This document shows positions 33,803-41,333 of a stretch of DNA of 64,000 bases, piece after piece. Source of the stretch: Anaerococcus provencensis (GTDB lineage Bacteria; Bacillota; Clostridia; Tissierellales; Peptoniphilaceae); contig NZ_HG003691.1 of NCBI RefSeq assembly GCF_000312365.2, forward strand, positions 1 through 64,000, written 5' to 3'. The notes under the pieces were generated by a model. It ran no database searches, had not been told where the DNA came from, and saw only the letters and a list, made by a program, of their open reading frames with translations. Position numbers and translations under genes: made by a program. The number at the start of each line of letters is the position of its first letter. Positions within the stretch are counted from its first letter, which is position 1.

Positions 33803-34342
33803 GTGAAATTAAAAAACAAAATACTAAGTCTGGCTTTGGCGCTTATTTTAGTGCCAGCTGCCACAAGCTTTAATGCTAACAGCGTATCCTATGCTGCAGA
33901 AGAAACTGTAAATACCATAGAAAACCAAAGAGCAGAACTACAAAAGGCAGTAGATGCTTCTGTAAAGATTGTAAATTCTGAAGTTTACTTTTCTTATGCT
34001 AGCCAGGGGCTAAAGAGTGAATATGAGGCTGCCATTTCTGATGGGGAACTTCAACTATCACGCCAAGATGCCACATATGAGGATCTAAGGCTAGCGACAA
34101 AGAGGATTAACGATGCAGTAGATGCTATCTATAAAGAAGCAGAAGGTATAGCCCAAAAAATCAAAGTTAAAAAAGATTTGGAAAAAGCAATAAGCGATAA
34201 CCAATTACAAGTGCAAGTAGTAAACTCGCTTATAAAAAATTATCCTAAGACAATACAAAGGGTTAGACCACAACTTTTAAAGATGATAGAAGAGTCAAAT
34301 GCCATTGTAAAAGAAGCGCAAGCTTTATTAAAAACTTTATAA
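33803..34342 (+). CDS. Exported protein with YPKT module (member 3)
   Basis: A 179-aa exported protein, GTG start after TAGGAG. Signal peptide cleaves near SYA-AEET. A helical FIVAR-like unit (LKSEYEAAISDGELQL...DLRLATKRINDAVDAIY in two parts) precedes the module DNQLQVQVVNSLIKNYPKTI and LLKMIEESNAIVKEAQALL. It lies 33 bp after member 2 and 15 bp before member 4. Confidence 0.82.
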   Translation: MKLKNKILSLALALILVPAATSFNANSVSYAAEETVNTIENQRAELQKAVDASVKIVNSEVYFSYASQGLKSEYEAAISDGELQLSRQDATYEDLRLATKRINDAVDAIYKEAEGIAQKIKVKKDLEKAISDNQLQVQVVNSLIKNYPKTIQRVRPQLLKMIEESNAIVKEAQALLKTL

Positions 34343-34357
34343 TAAAAGGAGATAAAT

Positions 34358-35119
34358 ATGAAAAATATAAAAAAAGTATTGCCTATAGCATTAGTTGTAA
34401 CATTTTCTTTTCTAGGAGGTGTTACTAGCAATTCTTTAGACAATGTTAGCTATGCATCACAAGGAGAGCTTTCTTATAGAAATACCATAAGCAGATTTGT
34501 TAGAGAAGATAGTACTTTTAGAGAAAGTGATGCCTACAAAAATGCTAATGATGGAGAAAAAACTGTCTACAGAGTAAGCATTGGTTATGCAAAAGAATTA
34601 TTAGAAAATGAGTCTACAACAGAAGAACAATTTAAAGCTGCAGCTCAAGAAGTATTTGAAGCTAGAAATCAAATAGAAGACACTACAAATCCATTAGAAG
34701 AAAGAGGAAAACTAAGAGTTAGCCTAAAACTTCAAATGTACCCAGCTAAAGACCTTATTTATAAGTCTGATGTAGGCGAATACAATCAAAAAGAATATGA
34801 TAATCTAAGTAAGGCTTATGCAAAGGCATTAAATGTTTATAATAATGATGACGCAACAGATGCTGAGATAAAGGAAGCTAGCGTAAATCTTAAAGATGCA
34901 GCTGATACTTTTGTAAAAGAAAGTAACAGAAAGGCTCGTATCATTGACCTCGAAAACTCAATTGAAAAAAATAAAATGCAAATCCAAGTTGCAGAAAACC
35001 TACTAAAAAATTATCCTAAAACAGTAAAAAATGTTGCTGAAAAGTTAAAAACAATGATTAAAGAATCCAAAGAACTTATCAAAGAATCTGAAATAGTTCT
35101 AAGCGAGCTTAAAAAATAA
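34358..35119 (+). CDS. Exported protein with YPKT module (member 4)
   Basis: A 253-aa exported protein. Signal peptide cleaves near SYA-SQGE. Two FIVAR-like helical units (about residues 45-110 and 125-190) precede the module NKMQIQVAENLLKNYPKTVK and LKTMIKESKELIKESEIVL. The repeated spacing K-x-Q-x-Q...LLKNYPKT...IKES is closest to member 3. Ribosome site AAAGGAG. Ends at a terminator, so members 1-4 or 2-4 probably share a transcript. Confidence 0.82.
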   Translation: MKNIKKVLPIALVVTFSFLGGVTSNSLDNVSYASQGELSYRNTISRFVREDSTFRESDAYKNANDGEKTVYRVSIGYAKELLENESTTEEQFKAAAQEVFEARNQIEDTTNPLEERGKLRVSLKLQMYPAKDLIYKSDVGEYNQKEYDNLSKAYAKALNVYNNDDATDAEIKEASVNLKDAADTFVKESNRKARIIDLENSIEKNKMQIQVAENLLKNYPKTVKNVAEKLKTMIKESKELIKESEIVLSELKK

Positions 35120-35132
35120 TTAATTTAGCATG

Positions 35133-35159
35133 AAAAGTCCCCTTTTAAGGGGATTTTTT
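35133..35159 (+). terminator. Terminator between members 4 and 5
   Basis: AAAAGTCCCC with GGGGATTTTTT, 6-nt loop TTTTAA. Confidence 0.8.
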
Positions 35160-35239
35160 ATTGATAAGCCTTTATAAATCTTACAAAAATTGTATACTTA
35201 ATATAATGATGTAAAATTAACAATTTAGTGAGGAAGTAT

Positions 35240-36355
35240 ATGAAAAGAAAGCTTTTAACTTTATCCCTATCCCTGGCCATGGCTTTTGGCTGGTGTTCAA
35301 TTAATATAAATCCTGCCTATGCTATATCAAATGAAGAACTAGCAGAGAATCTTGATCCTTCACCATTAGAATATCAAGTTGCGGCAGCAAAATACCTGCT
35401 CAAAAATTTCCCTCGTACTGTTTCCGGACAAACTAGGGTCAAGATACAAAGGCTACTTGCCGAATCCGAAGAAATCTTAAAAGAAGTATACGAATTTAAG
35501 AGCAAGTACGGACCAAAGGACAATACAAATATAAGGGTAAAGAATCAAATCAAGGCAAATCTTGACAAGAGAAATGAAAAATTTGTCGTAAATGTCAACT
35601 CTTACTCAAATAATAAACAATTAACAGACTGGTTCTTGGAAACTGCCAAAGAAGACTGGTATTTTTACTATAGTATGTATGACAAGGCAAATGTATCCAC
35701 CAAGTACAATCCAAACAAGTCCAAGGCTGGCAAGGTTTATGTAGACTCAGCAACCTATTCTGTAATCTACAGAGAAGGCAATGAATCAGAGAGAATGGTT
35801 GAAGATTTTGCCAACCAATGGGTCAGCGAAAATATCAGCCCAAGTGACAGCGACTATCAAAAAGCACTCAAAATCCACGACTTTATTGTAAAAAGGAACT
35901 TTTACAATAGGGGAGATAGCAATGATATGAGTGGGGGATATTCTATCCACCATCCATCAAGTATCTTATTTGGCAATGGTGGCGTTTGCAATGCCTATGC
36001 GACTTTATTTGACAAGCTAGGAACCAAGGCAGGGCTTGACGTCCGCTATGCGACTGGTTTTTCTAAGAAAACTGGAGAAGCTCATATTTGGAATATGGTC
36101 AAGATAGATGGATATTGGTTTAACATAGATACAACATGGGATGATCCAACCATAACATTCTCTGATGGCTATGTTGAAAATATAGAAGATTTTGTAATAT
36201 ATGATTACTTCCTAAAAAGCGACAGAGAAATGGAAGCTTCAAGAAGTATAGACGAGGATATCAATAGACCAAAGGGAAATTCAACTATAAATACTGGACT
36301 TAAGAAATCTGTTATTAGAGAGATTGATGGTAAGTATAGGGTTGTAAATGACTAA
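35240..36355 (+). CDS. Exported transglutaminase-like protein with N-terminal YPKT module (member 5)
   Basis: A 371-aa exported protein. Signal peptide cleaves near AYA-ISNE. Here the module sits just after the signal: LEYQVAAAKYLLKNFPRTVS and IQRLLAESEEILKEVYEF. A transglutaminase-like (papain-fold) domain follows with the triad Cys250 (GNGGVCNAYA), His282 (GEAHIWNM) and Asp297 (FNIDTTWDD). Such domains act as peptidases or crosslinkers of surface proteins. Start at 35240 has GAGGA; an in-frame GTG 12 bp upstream overlaps that site. It has its own promoter region after a terminator. Confidence 0.85.
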   Translation: MKRKLLTLSLSLAMAFGWCSININPAYAISNEELAENLDPSPLEYQVAAAKYLLKNFPRTVSGQTRVKIQRLLAESEEILKEVYEFKSKYGPKDNTNIRVKNQIKANLDKRNEKFVVNVNSYSNNKQLTDWFLETAKEDWYFYYSMYDKANVSTKYNPNKSKAGKVYVDSATYSVIYREGNESERMVEDFANQWVSENISPSDSDYQKALKIHDFIVKRNFYNRGDSNDMSGGYSIHHPSSILFGNGGVCNAYATLFDKLGTKAGLDVRYATGFSKKTGEAHIWNMVKIDGYWFNIDTTWDDPTITFSDGYVENIEDFVIYDYFLKSDREMEASRSIDEDINRPKGNSTINTGLKKSVIREIDGKYRVVND

Positions 36356-36360
36356 AAAAT

Positions 36361-36396
36361 AAGGTTAGCCTGCAATTTATGTAGCTAACCTTTTTA
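36361..36396. terminator. Terminator between the transglutaminase-like gene and mnmM
   Basis: AAGGTTAGC (36361-36369) pairs with GCTAACCTT (36384-36392), flanked by A-run and T-run on opposite sides; shared by convergent genes. Confidence 0.78.
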
Positions 36397-36401
36397 TATG
36401 C

Positions 36402-36944
36402 TTATTTTTTGCCTACCATGTATAGATATGGAGGCGTATTTTTTTGGTTTTTGTAGGAGAGTTCAAGGACTACAAAATCTTTTTGATCTAAATTTCCTAA
36501 ATATTTTTCTAGGCTTTGACTTTCCAAGAAACCCTCCTTGTGGCCTGGGTAGACCGTAATGAGGACCTTGCCATTTTTGGCCAGTAAATTTAGGACATTT
36601 TCTAAACTTTCTAGGGTAGAAGCTTCTTTTGTGGTGATATTTTTATCTCCCCTTGGCAGATAACCTAGGTTATAGACAGCTAAATCAATCTCTTCGCTTA
36701 TGTATTTATCAATATTGGCATGGCTATCTAGGATAAATTTAAAATCATCTCTATTTCCTATGAAAGCTTCTGTATTTTCCTTGGCTTCTTTTTGGATATC
36801 AAAGGCATAGAGGATTTTTGGATTAAGATTTTCCAAAATAAACTTACTATCATAACCATTGCCAGCTGTCATATCTACAGCAATATTGATATTTTTTTCT
36901 CTTTTTATAATTTCTTTTACAAGTTCTGTAGTTTTTTCAATCAT
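36402..36944 (-). CDS. mnmM: tRNA U34 (mnm5s2U-type) methyltransferase MnmM (YtqB family)
   Basis: A 180-aa SAM-dependent methyltransferase. Motif I is VDMTAGNGYDSKFI, with DIQKEA as the acidic loop. The family-specific VYNLGYLPRGDK and ITVYPGHKEG segments mark the YtqB/MnmM group, which completes wobble-uridine modification in many Gram-positive bacteria. Its start touches the stop of the ImmA-like gene (1-bp overlap), so it is co-transcribed with the XRE-ImmA pair. Confidence 0.85.
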   Translation of the reverse strand: MIEKTTELVKEIIKREKNINIAVDMTAGNGYDSKFILENLNPKILYAFDIQKEAKENTEAFIGNRDDFKFILDSHANIDKYISEEIDLAVYNLGYLPRGDKNITTKEASTLESLENVLNLLAKNGKVLITVYPGHKEGFLESQSLEKYLGNLDQKDFVVLELSYKNQKNTPPYLYMVGKK

Positions 36945-37489
36945 TAGTAATTACCAAAATTTTCATTGTTTCCATCAATCTGAGTAAAAAACTTTGAGTC
37001 TGCTTCATTTTTTACAATAGGCATACCCATCCTATGCATTTCATTGAGCTTAAAAATCATGAGATTGACGTTTACATCATAAAGACTTGCCAATTCATTG
37101 TAGGTATATCCTTGTTTTATATCATCTATGAGGGAATCTTCGTTTATAAGTAGGTGGGCTGCAAAGATATTTGCTTCTATCTCCATATCAGTCTTTATAT
37201 CAAAAAGTTGATATTCTGCAAGGCCGTCTTTGACTTCATCCCTGTGGTAGAAGTCGTGGCCTAGCTCGTGGGCCAAAACCATATTTATGATTGGATCTCC
37301 TACATAGGGATTGTAGAAGACAAAGCGGTTTCTCTTGATAATCTTATACATGCCCAAAAGCTTTGTCCTAGTAGAAAAGGGCAAGAGAAATACTCCGCGA
37401 TCTTCTAGGATTTCTTTGGGATCTCGACTTTTGTGTTTTTTTATTAAGTTTTTTGTATCCAAATAAATTTTATCATATGATACAGGCAT
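36944..37489 (-). CDS. ImmA/IrrE-family metallopeptidase
   Basis: A 181-aa cytoplasmic zinc peptidase with the HExxH motif in LAHELGHDFYH (about residue 92) and a downstream Glu in MEIEANIFAAHLL (third zinc ligand). ImmA (Bacillus ICEBs1) and IrrE/PprI (Deinococcus) cleave a partner XRE repressor; the XRE gene is directly upstream, separated by no bases. It therefore probably inactivates that repressor on a damage signal. No integrase or phage genes are nearby. Confidence 0.87.
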   Translation of the reverse strand: MPVSYDKIYLDTKNLIKKHKSRDPKEILEDRGVFLLPFSTRTKLLGMYKIIKRNRFVFYNPYVGDPIINMVLAHELGHDFYHRDEVKDGLAEYQLFDIKTDMEIEANIFAAHLLINEDSLIDDIKQGYTYNELASLYDVNVNLMIFKLNEMHRMGMPIVKNEADSKFFTQIDGNNENFGNY

Positions 37490-37891
37490 TTATTTTCCCT
37501 TGTTTGGTGAATATTTTTTGTTTTCTGTCTTGGCTATATAGTAGGCTTCGCTTATGGCATCTAGTATTGCCTTTTTGTCCTTTTCTGGGACTTCGCCACC
37601 TGCCATAAGGCCTATTACTCCCCTTACCATTTCCTCTGCATCTTTTGCACCTACACTGCCATAGCGTTCTCTAGCTGATAGGATGAAGTCTTCCTCATCT
37701 GTCACCAAATAATCGTGGGTAGTATCCAAGGCTTCTGCTAGGGCATCGTAAGTCTTCCTATATCTTGGCTTGCTTTGGCCAGATTCGTATCTTGATATAG
37801 TTTTGAGGGAGACCTGGCAATAATTCGCCAATTCTTCCTGAGTCATATTTTTGCTTTCTCTTAATTCTTTTAATTTTTTTGCAAATGGCAT
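37490..37891 (-). CDS. XRE-family repressor paired with ImmA/IrrE peptidase
   Basis: A 133-aa protein with an N-terminal helix-turn-helix (about residues 8-62: MTQEELANYCQVSLKTISRYE and KPRYRKTYDALAEALD). A C-terminal region of about 70 residues likely serves for dimerisation and cleavage. Divergent from the Y-family polymerase gene, whose promoter contains a palindrome. By analogy with DdrO (Deinococcus) and ImmR (Bacillus), it is a candidate repressor of that promoter and its own. Confidence 0.85.
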   Translation of the reverse strand: MPFAKKLKELRESKNMTQEELANYCQVSLKTISRYESGQSKPRYRKTYDALAEALDTTHDYLVTDEEDFILSARERYGSVGAKDAEEMVRGVIGLMAGGEVPEKDKKAILDAISEAYYIAKTENKKYSPNKGK

Positions 37892-37931
37892 TGTTTCTCC
37901 TTATGGTCGTTTAATGACTAAAAATTTCCTG

Positions 37932-37960
37932 TTGACATAAGACTCTAAATGTCTTACAAT
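37932..37960 (+). promoter_or_regulatory. Polymerase-gene promoter with embedded repressor palindrome
   Basis: TTGACA (37932-37937), 17-bp spacer, TACAAT (37955-37960). The spacer holds TAAGAC-N7-GTCTTA (37938-37956), a perfect inverted repeat overlapping the -10. More GTCT units follow at 37962, 37971 and 37981 at roughly 10-bp steps. This is where a repressor would shut the promoter, and the adjacent XRE protein is the obvious candidate. Confidence 0.65.
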
Positions 37961-38027
37961 AGTCTCGAAAGTCGCTTGTTGTCTATATTATACATTCAAA
38001 GTCTAAGAATATCAATAGGAGTTTTTA

Positions 38028-39269
38028 ATGAATAGAGTAATTTTACATTCAGATATGAACGCTTGCTATGCATTCATAGAAGCAAAGCTAAATCCAGATC
38101 TTAAGGGAATTCCAATGGCCGTAGCAGGAAATCCAGCAAATCGCCATGGGATAATACTTGCCAAAAGTGAGAAGGCAAAAAAGATGGGAGTAAAGACAGG
38201 AGAGCCTATTTGGCAGGCTATGAGCAAGTGTCCAGACCTTACCATAGTTCCACCTCATTATGAGGAGTATTTGAGACACTCAAAGATGGCTAGAGCCCTT
38301 TACTACGAGTACACCAACCAGGTAGAGCCCTTTGGTCTTGATGAATGCTATTTGGATGTGACAGGATCTGTCCACCTATTTGGATCTGGATAAGAGATAG
38401 CAGAAGAGATTAGAAAAAGAATGAAAGAAGAAATAGGCATAAGTGTAAGTGTTGGGGTAAGTTTTTGTAAAATTTTTGCAAAACTAGGCAGCGATATGAA
38501 AAAGCCTGACGCCACCACTGTAATAAGCGAGGAAAATTTTAGAGAAAAAGTCTGGCCACTTCCTGTTCGTGACTTGGTAGGTATAGGTCCTGCCACAGAG
38601 AGAAAATTAAATAAGATTGGCATCTTTACTCTGGGTGATATTAGCCAGACGCCGATTAAACTTATGAAAAATTTGCTTGGCATAAACGGTGTTTACCTAT
38701 GGCAGTATTGCAATGGTATGGACATAAGGCCAGTTGTTGACCGTGACCACAAAGAAGCCATCAAATCCATAGGCAATAGTTCTACAACAAGGAGAGATTT
38801 AAATAGTGATGAGGAAGTCTTCAACGTCCTCCAAGAACTTTCATTTTCTGTTTCAAGAAGGCTTAGAGAGGCAGAACTTGAGGCCATGGGAGTAGAAGTG
38901 TTTGTAAGAAATAGCGAGCTTCAAAGTTTCAATTTTTCAAAAAAGATAAATATGGCAAGCCAATCATCAATAATTTTAGTAAGAGAAGCCATGGAAATTT
39001 TCAAAGAAAAATACCGTTGGGCCTTTCCGGTCAGGGCAGTGGGTATTCGTGCCATCAACCTTAGAAGTCAGGGCGGAGGCAGTCAAATGGACGTTTTTTT
39101 AAACCATGAGAAGTTTCAAAAAAGTGAAGATGTTGACACTTGCTTGTATAAGATTAGAAAAAAATACGGCAAAAATTCTATAACTTTTGCAGCTCTCAAG
39201 AAAGATATAGGGCTTCCAAGTGATATGACAGAAATAGTAACCCTACCAAATAGACATTATAATATGTAA
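38028..39269 (+). pseudogene. Y-family DNA polymerase (DinB/UmuC-like), interrupted by one stop codon
   Basis: Translesion polymerase gene of 413 codons. The palm residues are visible (HSDMNACYAFIEA and GLDECYLDVTGS), then the helix-hairpin-helix (GIGPATERKLNKIGI) and the little-finger region, ending near NRHYNM. A TAA at 38391-38393 splits it after residue 121, in the segment LFGSG-stop-EIAEEIRKRMKEE. Related polymerases read EE here, so a single GAA-to-TAA change explains it. The rest is intact and in the same frame, so decay is very recent or the base is an error. Good ribosome site TAGGAG. Confidence 0.88.
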
Positions 39270-39306
39270 ATGGGTAGAAATATATAAAGCAAACAAAAGA
39301 GGTGAG

Positions 39307-39738
39307 ATGATGGTATTTGACAGAAGAAATTATCCAAACTCGATGAAAAACTTGGACAAGATCATAAGAGATAAGGCAATAGATATTGCCAATGCTATGC
39401 TAGAAGATGGCTACGACGAAGACAATGCCATACCCATAGCCATAGCCCAAGCCAAAGACTGGGCAAGTGATGCCAGCAAATCTGAAAAAGAGCAAATACG
39501 AAAAAAAGATTTGAAAGATCACAAGAAATCTGAAGGCAAAAGCGGAGCAAGACTCCAAGATGCAGACATAGAAGTTTCCTACAACCACGATAAGGAAAAG
39601 TGGCAAGTCAAATCAAAGGGAGCAGACCAAGTAGAAGGCTATTACGATAAAAAGCAAACGGCCAAAAAACGAGCAGAAGAAATAGCAGAAAATCGCCAAA
39701 GCAAAGTAATAACAAAGACAAAGGAAGGATCAAAATGA
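39307..39738 (+). CDS. DUF2188-domain protein
   Basis: A 143-aa hydrophilic protein. The N-terminal half (NYPNSMKNLDKIIRDKAIDI and IPIAIAQAKDWA) resembles small YdaT/ChaB-like segments. The C-terminal half (EVSYNHDKEKWQVKSKGADQ ... YYDKKQTAKKRAEEIA) fits DUF2188. Very rich in Lys, Glu and Asp; no membrane segment. The second ATG (39310) may be the true start, given GAGGTGAG upstream. Overlaps the ATP-cone gene by 4 bp. Confidence 0.7.
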   Translation: MMVFDRRNYPNSMKNLDKIIRDKAIDIANAMLEDGYDEDNAIPIAIAQAKDWASDASKSEKEQIRKKDLKDHKKSEGKSGARLQDADIEVSYNHDKEKWQVKSKGADQVEGYYDKKQTAKKRAEEIAENRQSKVITKTKEGSK

Positions 39739-40145
39739 GCGAATTAAGTAATATTGTAAACGAATACCTAAAAGACAAAAACTACAACATAGATCAATTA
39801 GCAGAAGAGATGGACAAGCTAAAAATTGATGCAATAAAAAACTATCTAGACAATTCAACAAGTGATAAGACATTTGTAATCAAAAGAAGTGGCAACATAG
39901 AAGAATATTCATTTGATAAGCTAATAAGGTCCATAAAAAATGCTGCAGATGAAAACAAGCAACAACTAAACACATCAGACATTGAAATATTGATAAAAGA
40001 CGTTGAAAAAAGCATGAAAGAAAGAAATAGAAAAGTATTTAGAACAGATGAAATCAAAGAATATGTCAAAAATGCCTTAGTAAACGAAGGCTACAGTCAA
40101 ATTTATGATTCCTACGTCCACTACGTACAAAATCAATACAACTAG
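39735..40145 (+). CDS. Stand-alone ATP-cone domain protein
   Basis: A 136-aa protein whose C-terminal 90 residues form an ATP-cone (VIKRSGNIEEYSFDKLIRSI, then FRTDEIKEYVKNALVNEGY). This nucleotide-sensing module is normally found in ribonucleotide reductases and the NrdR repressor; here neither a reductase nor a zinc ribbon is attached. The first 45 residues are helical. It is translationally coupled to the DUF2188 gene and 14 bp before rlmH. A regulatory role is inference only. Confidence 0.72.
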   Translation: MSELSNIVNEYLKDKNYNIDQLAEEMDKLKIDAIKNYLDNSTSDKTFVIKRSGNIEEYSFDKLIRSIKNAADENKQQLNTSDIEILIKDVEKSMKERNRKVFRTDEIKEYVKNALVNEGYSQIYDSYVHYVQNQYN

Positions 40146-40159
40146 AACTAAGGGCAAAA

Positions 40160-40642
40160 ATGGATATAAAAATCATAGCAGTAGGAAAAATTAAAGAGAA
40201 ATTTTACAAAGAAGCCATAGACGAATACTTAAAAAGAATGCAAGCTTACAACAGGCTAGAAATAATCGAAGTAGCAGACGAAATGGCAGCAGAAACCCTA
40301 TCAGAAAAAGAACTAGAACAAGTAAAGGAAAAAGAAGGAGAACGAATACTAGGCAAAATAAGCAAAGAAGACTATGTAGTAAGCCTAGAAATCCCAGGCA
40401 AGCAAATGGACAGCATAGAATTTGCCAAATTCATAGAAAACGAAATGGCCGAAGGATTCGGCAGAAACCTAGTATTTATAATAGGAGGCTCCAACGGCCT
40501 AGCAAAAGAAGTAAGCCAAAGATCAAACAAAAAACTATCCTTCGGAAAAATGACCTACCCCCACCAACTAATGAGAGTAATACTAACAGAACAAATATAC
40601 AGAGCCTACAGGATAATAAATGGACATCCGTATCATAAGTAG
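40160..40642 (+). CDS. rlmH: 23S rRNA (pseudouridine-1915-N3)-methyltransferase RlmH
   Basis: A 160-aa SPOUT methyltransferase with full normal length. Conserved features: KIIAVGKIKEKFYKEAI at the N terminus, LEIPGKQMDS, the SAM-knot FIIGGSNGLAKEV, and the C-terminal LSFGKMTYPHQLMRVILTEQ followed by YRAYRIINGHPYHK (in parts). It modifies helix 69 of 23S rRNA. Last gene before the repeat-rich region. Confidence 0.95.
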   Translation: MDIKIIAVGKIKEKFYKEAIDEYLKRMQAYNRLEIIEVADEMAAETLSEKELEQVKEKEGERILGKISKEDYVVSLEIPGKQMDSIEFAKFIENEMAEGFGRNLVFIIGGSNGLAKEVSQRSNKKLSFGKMTYPHQLMRVILTEQIYRAYRIINGHPYHK

Positions 40643-41110
40643 TCCCACGCTCATGGGTGGAAAATGCGAAGCATTTTTCATCTGCGAGATAAGCGAAGTT
40701 GCGAAGGTCCTCCTCGAGCCGGACGGGCTAGATGCGAATCCGCAGAACTAAGCGAGAAAACCCCAAGAGGGTTTTCGAGAGGACTCTAGCATCTTGGGTG
40801 GAAACTGCAAGGTGTGTCCGATCTCCTGGACCATTTTTCATTTTCGAGACGAACGTAGAAGCGTAGGTTCTCCCCGAGCCGGACGGGCTATTCTCGGGCC
40901 TACGCCCTTCGACCACTCCGTGGAGGGTCCTCACTTAGCCGGACAGGCTAGTTTTGAATCCGCAGAACTAAGCACATAAATGTCCTATAAACGGACATTT
41001 ATGCCAAAAACTAGTGCGAAAGCGCGAAAAAGATTCGTAGAATCGAGTTTTAGTGGAAGCCACGCAGTGGCCATCGAGAGGACGAGCATTTTGGGTGGCC
41101 GATTTATAAC
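40643..41110. repeat. Cluster of GC-rich interspersed repeats
   Basis: No gene. The core GGTCCTC-n4-AGCCGGACGGGCTA occurs at 40705-40731, 40865-40890 and 40926-40951. GAATCCGCAGAACTAAGC occurs twice (40736-40753 and 40956-40973). GAGAGGAC..AGCAT-TTGGGTGG occurs near 40777 and 41074. The 59-bp copy at 40893-40951 matches the reverse complement of 22664-22725 beside tRNA-Phe. Several hairpins are embedded, such as GAAAACCC/GGGTTTTC near 40756-40776. The short open frames here are accidental. Confidence 0.75.
40975..41003. repeat. Long perfect hairpin within the repeat cluster
   Basis: CATAAATGTCC (40975-40985) and GGACATTTATG (40993-41003) form an 11-bp stem with a 7-nt loop. No T-run follows on either strand, so it is not a standard terminator. 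Confidence 0.65.
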
Positions 41111-41333
41111 CTGTCATATCTGAGATGAAGTAATAAGTATAGAACGAACAAATTACTTTATTTTCTATTAGGCCACAGCAAGAGAAAACAAGGTGTGAAA
41201 AGTTTTTACACTTGATGGCCAAAGTATCTATTTCTATATAAAACTTTGTTACAAATTGTATTTTGTTGATATTTAATATCAATTTGATATAATTTAAATA
41301 TAAGAAAACGATTTTAAATTGAGGAGAAGTATT
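41111..41333. other. Leader of the butyryl-CoA transferase gene
   Basis: About 220 bp of AT-rich DNA leading to but. It contains the promoter and palindrome entered at 41266-41293, a cre-like AAGAAAACGATTTT (41303-41316), and the ribosome site GAGGAG. Nothing else recognised. Confidence 0.5.
41266..41293 (+). promoter_or_regulatory. but promoter with palindromic operator
   Basis: TTGATA (41266-41271), 16-bp spacer, TATAAT (41288-41293). A perfect 17-bp palindrome, TTGATATTTAATATCAA (41266-41282), covers the -35 and much of the spacer. Its ends resemble Rex-type redox operators, but it does not fit the usual TTGTTAA-n4-TTAACAA, so the regulator is unassigned. TTGATATCAA recurs just before the CoA-transferase operon at 44815-44824. 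Confidence 0.5.

Noticed and set aside
36944..37891. XRE-ImmA pair as part of a prophage or integrative element
   Set aside because: No integrase, excisionase, structural or conjugation genes lie nearby; neighbours are housekeeping genes.
40643..41110. Possible CRISPR array
   Set aside because: Repeats vary in length and spacing, are made of mixed hairpin units, and no cas genes are in the window.
40728..41282. Open frames in the repeat cluster after rlmH
   Set aside because: Each is made of repeat copies and hairpins, without ribosome sites or protein-like composition.
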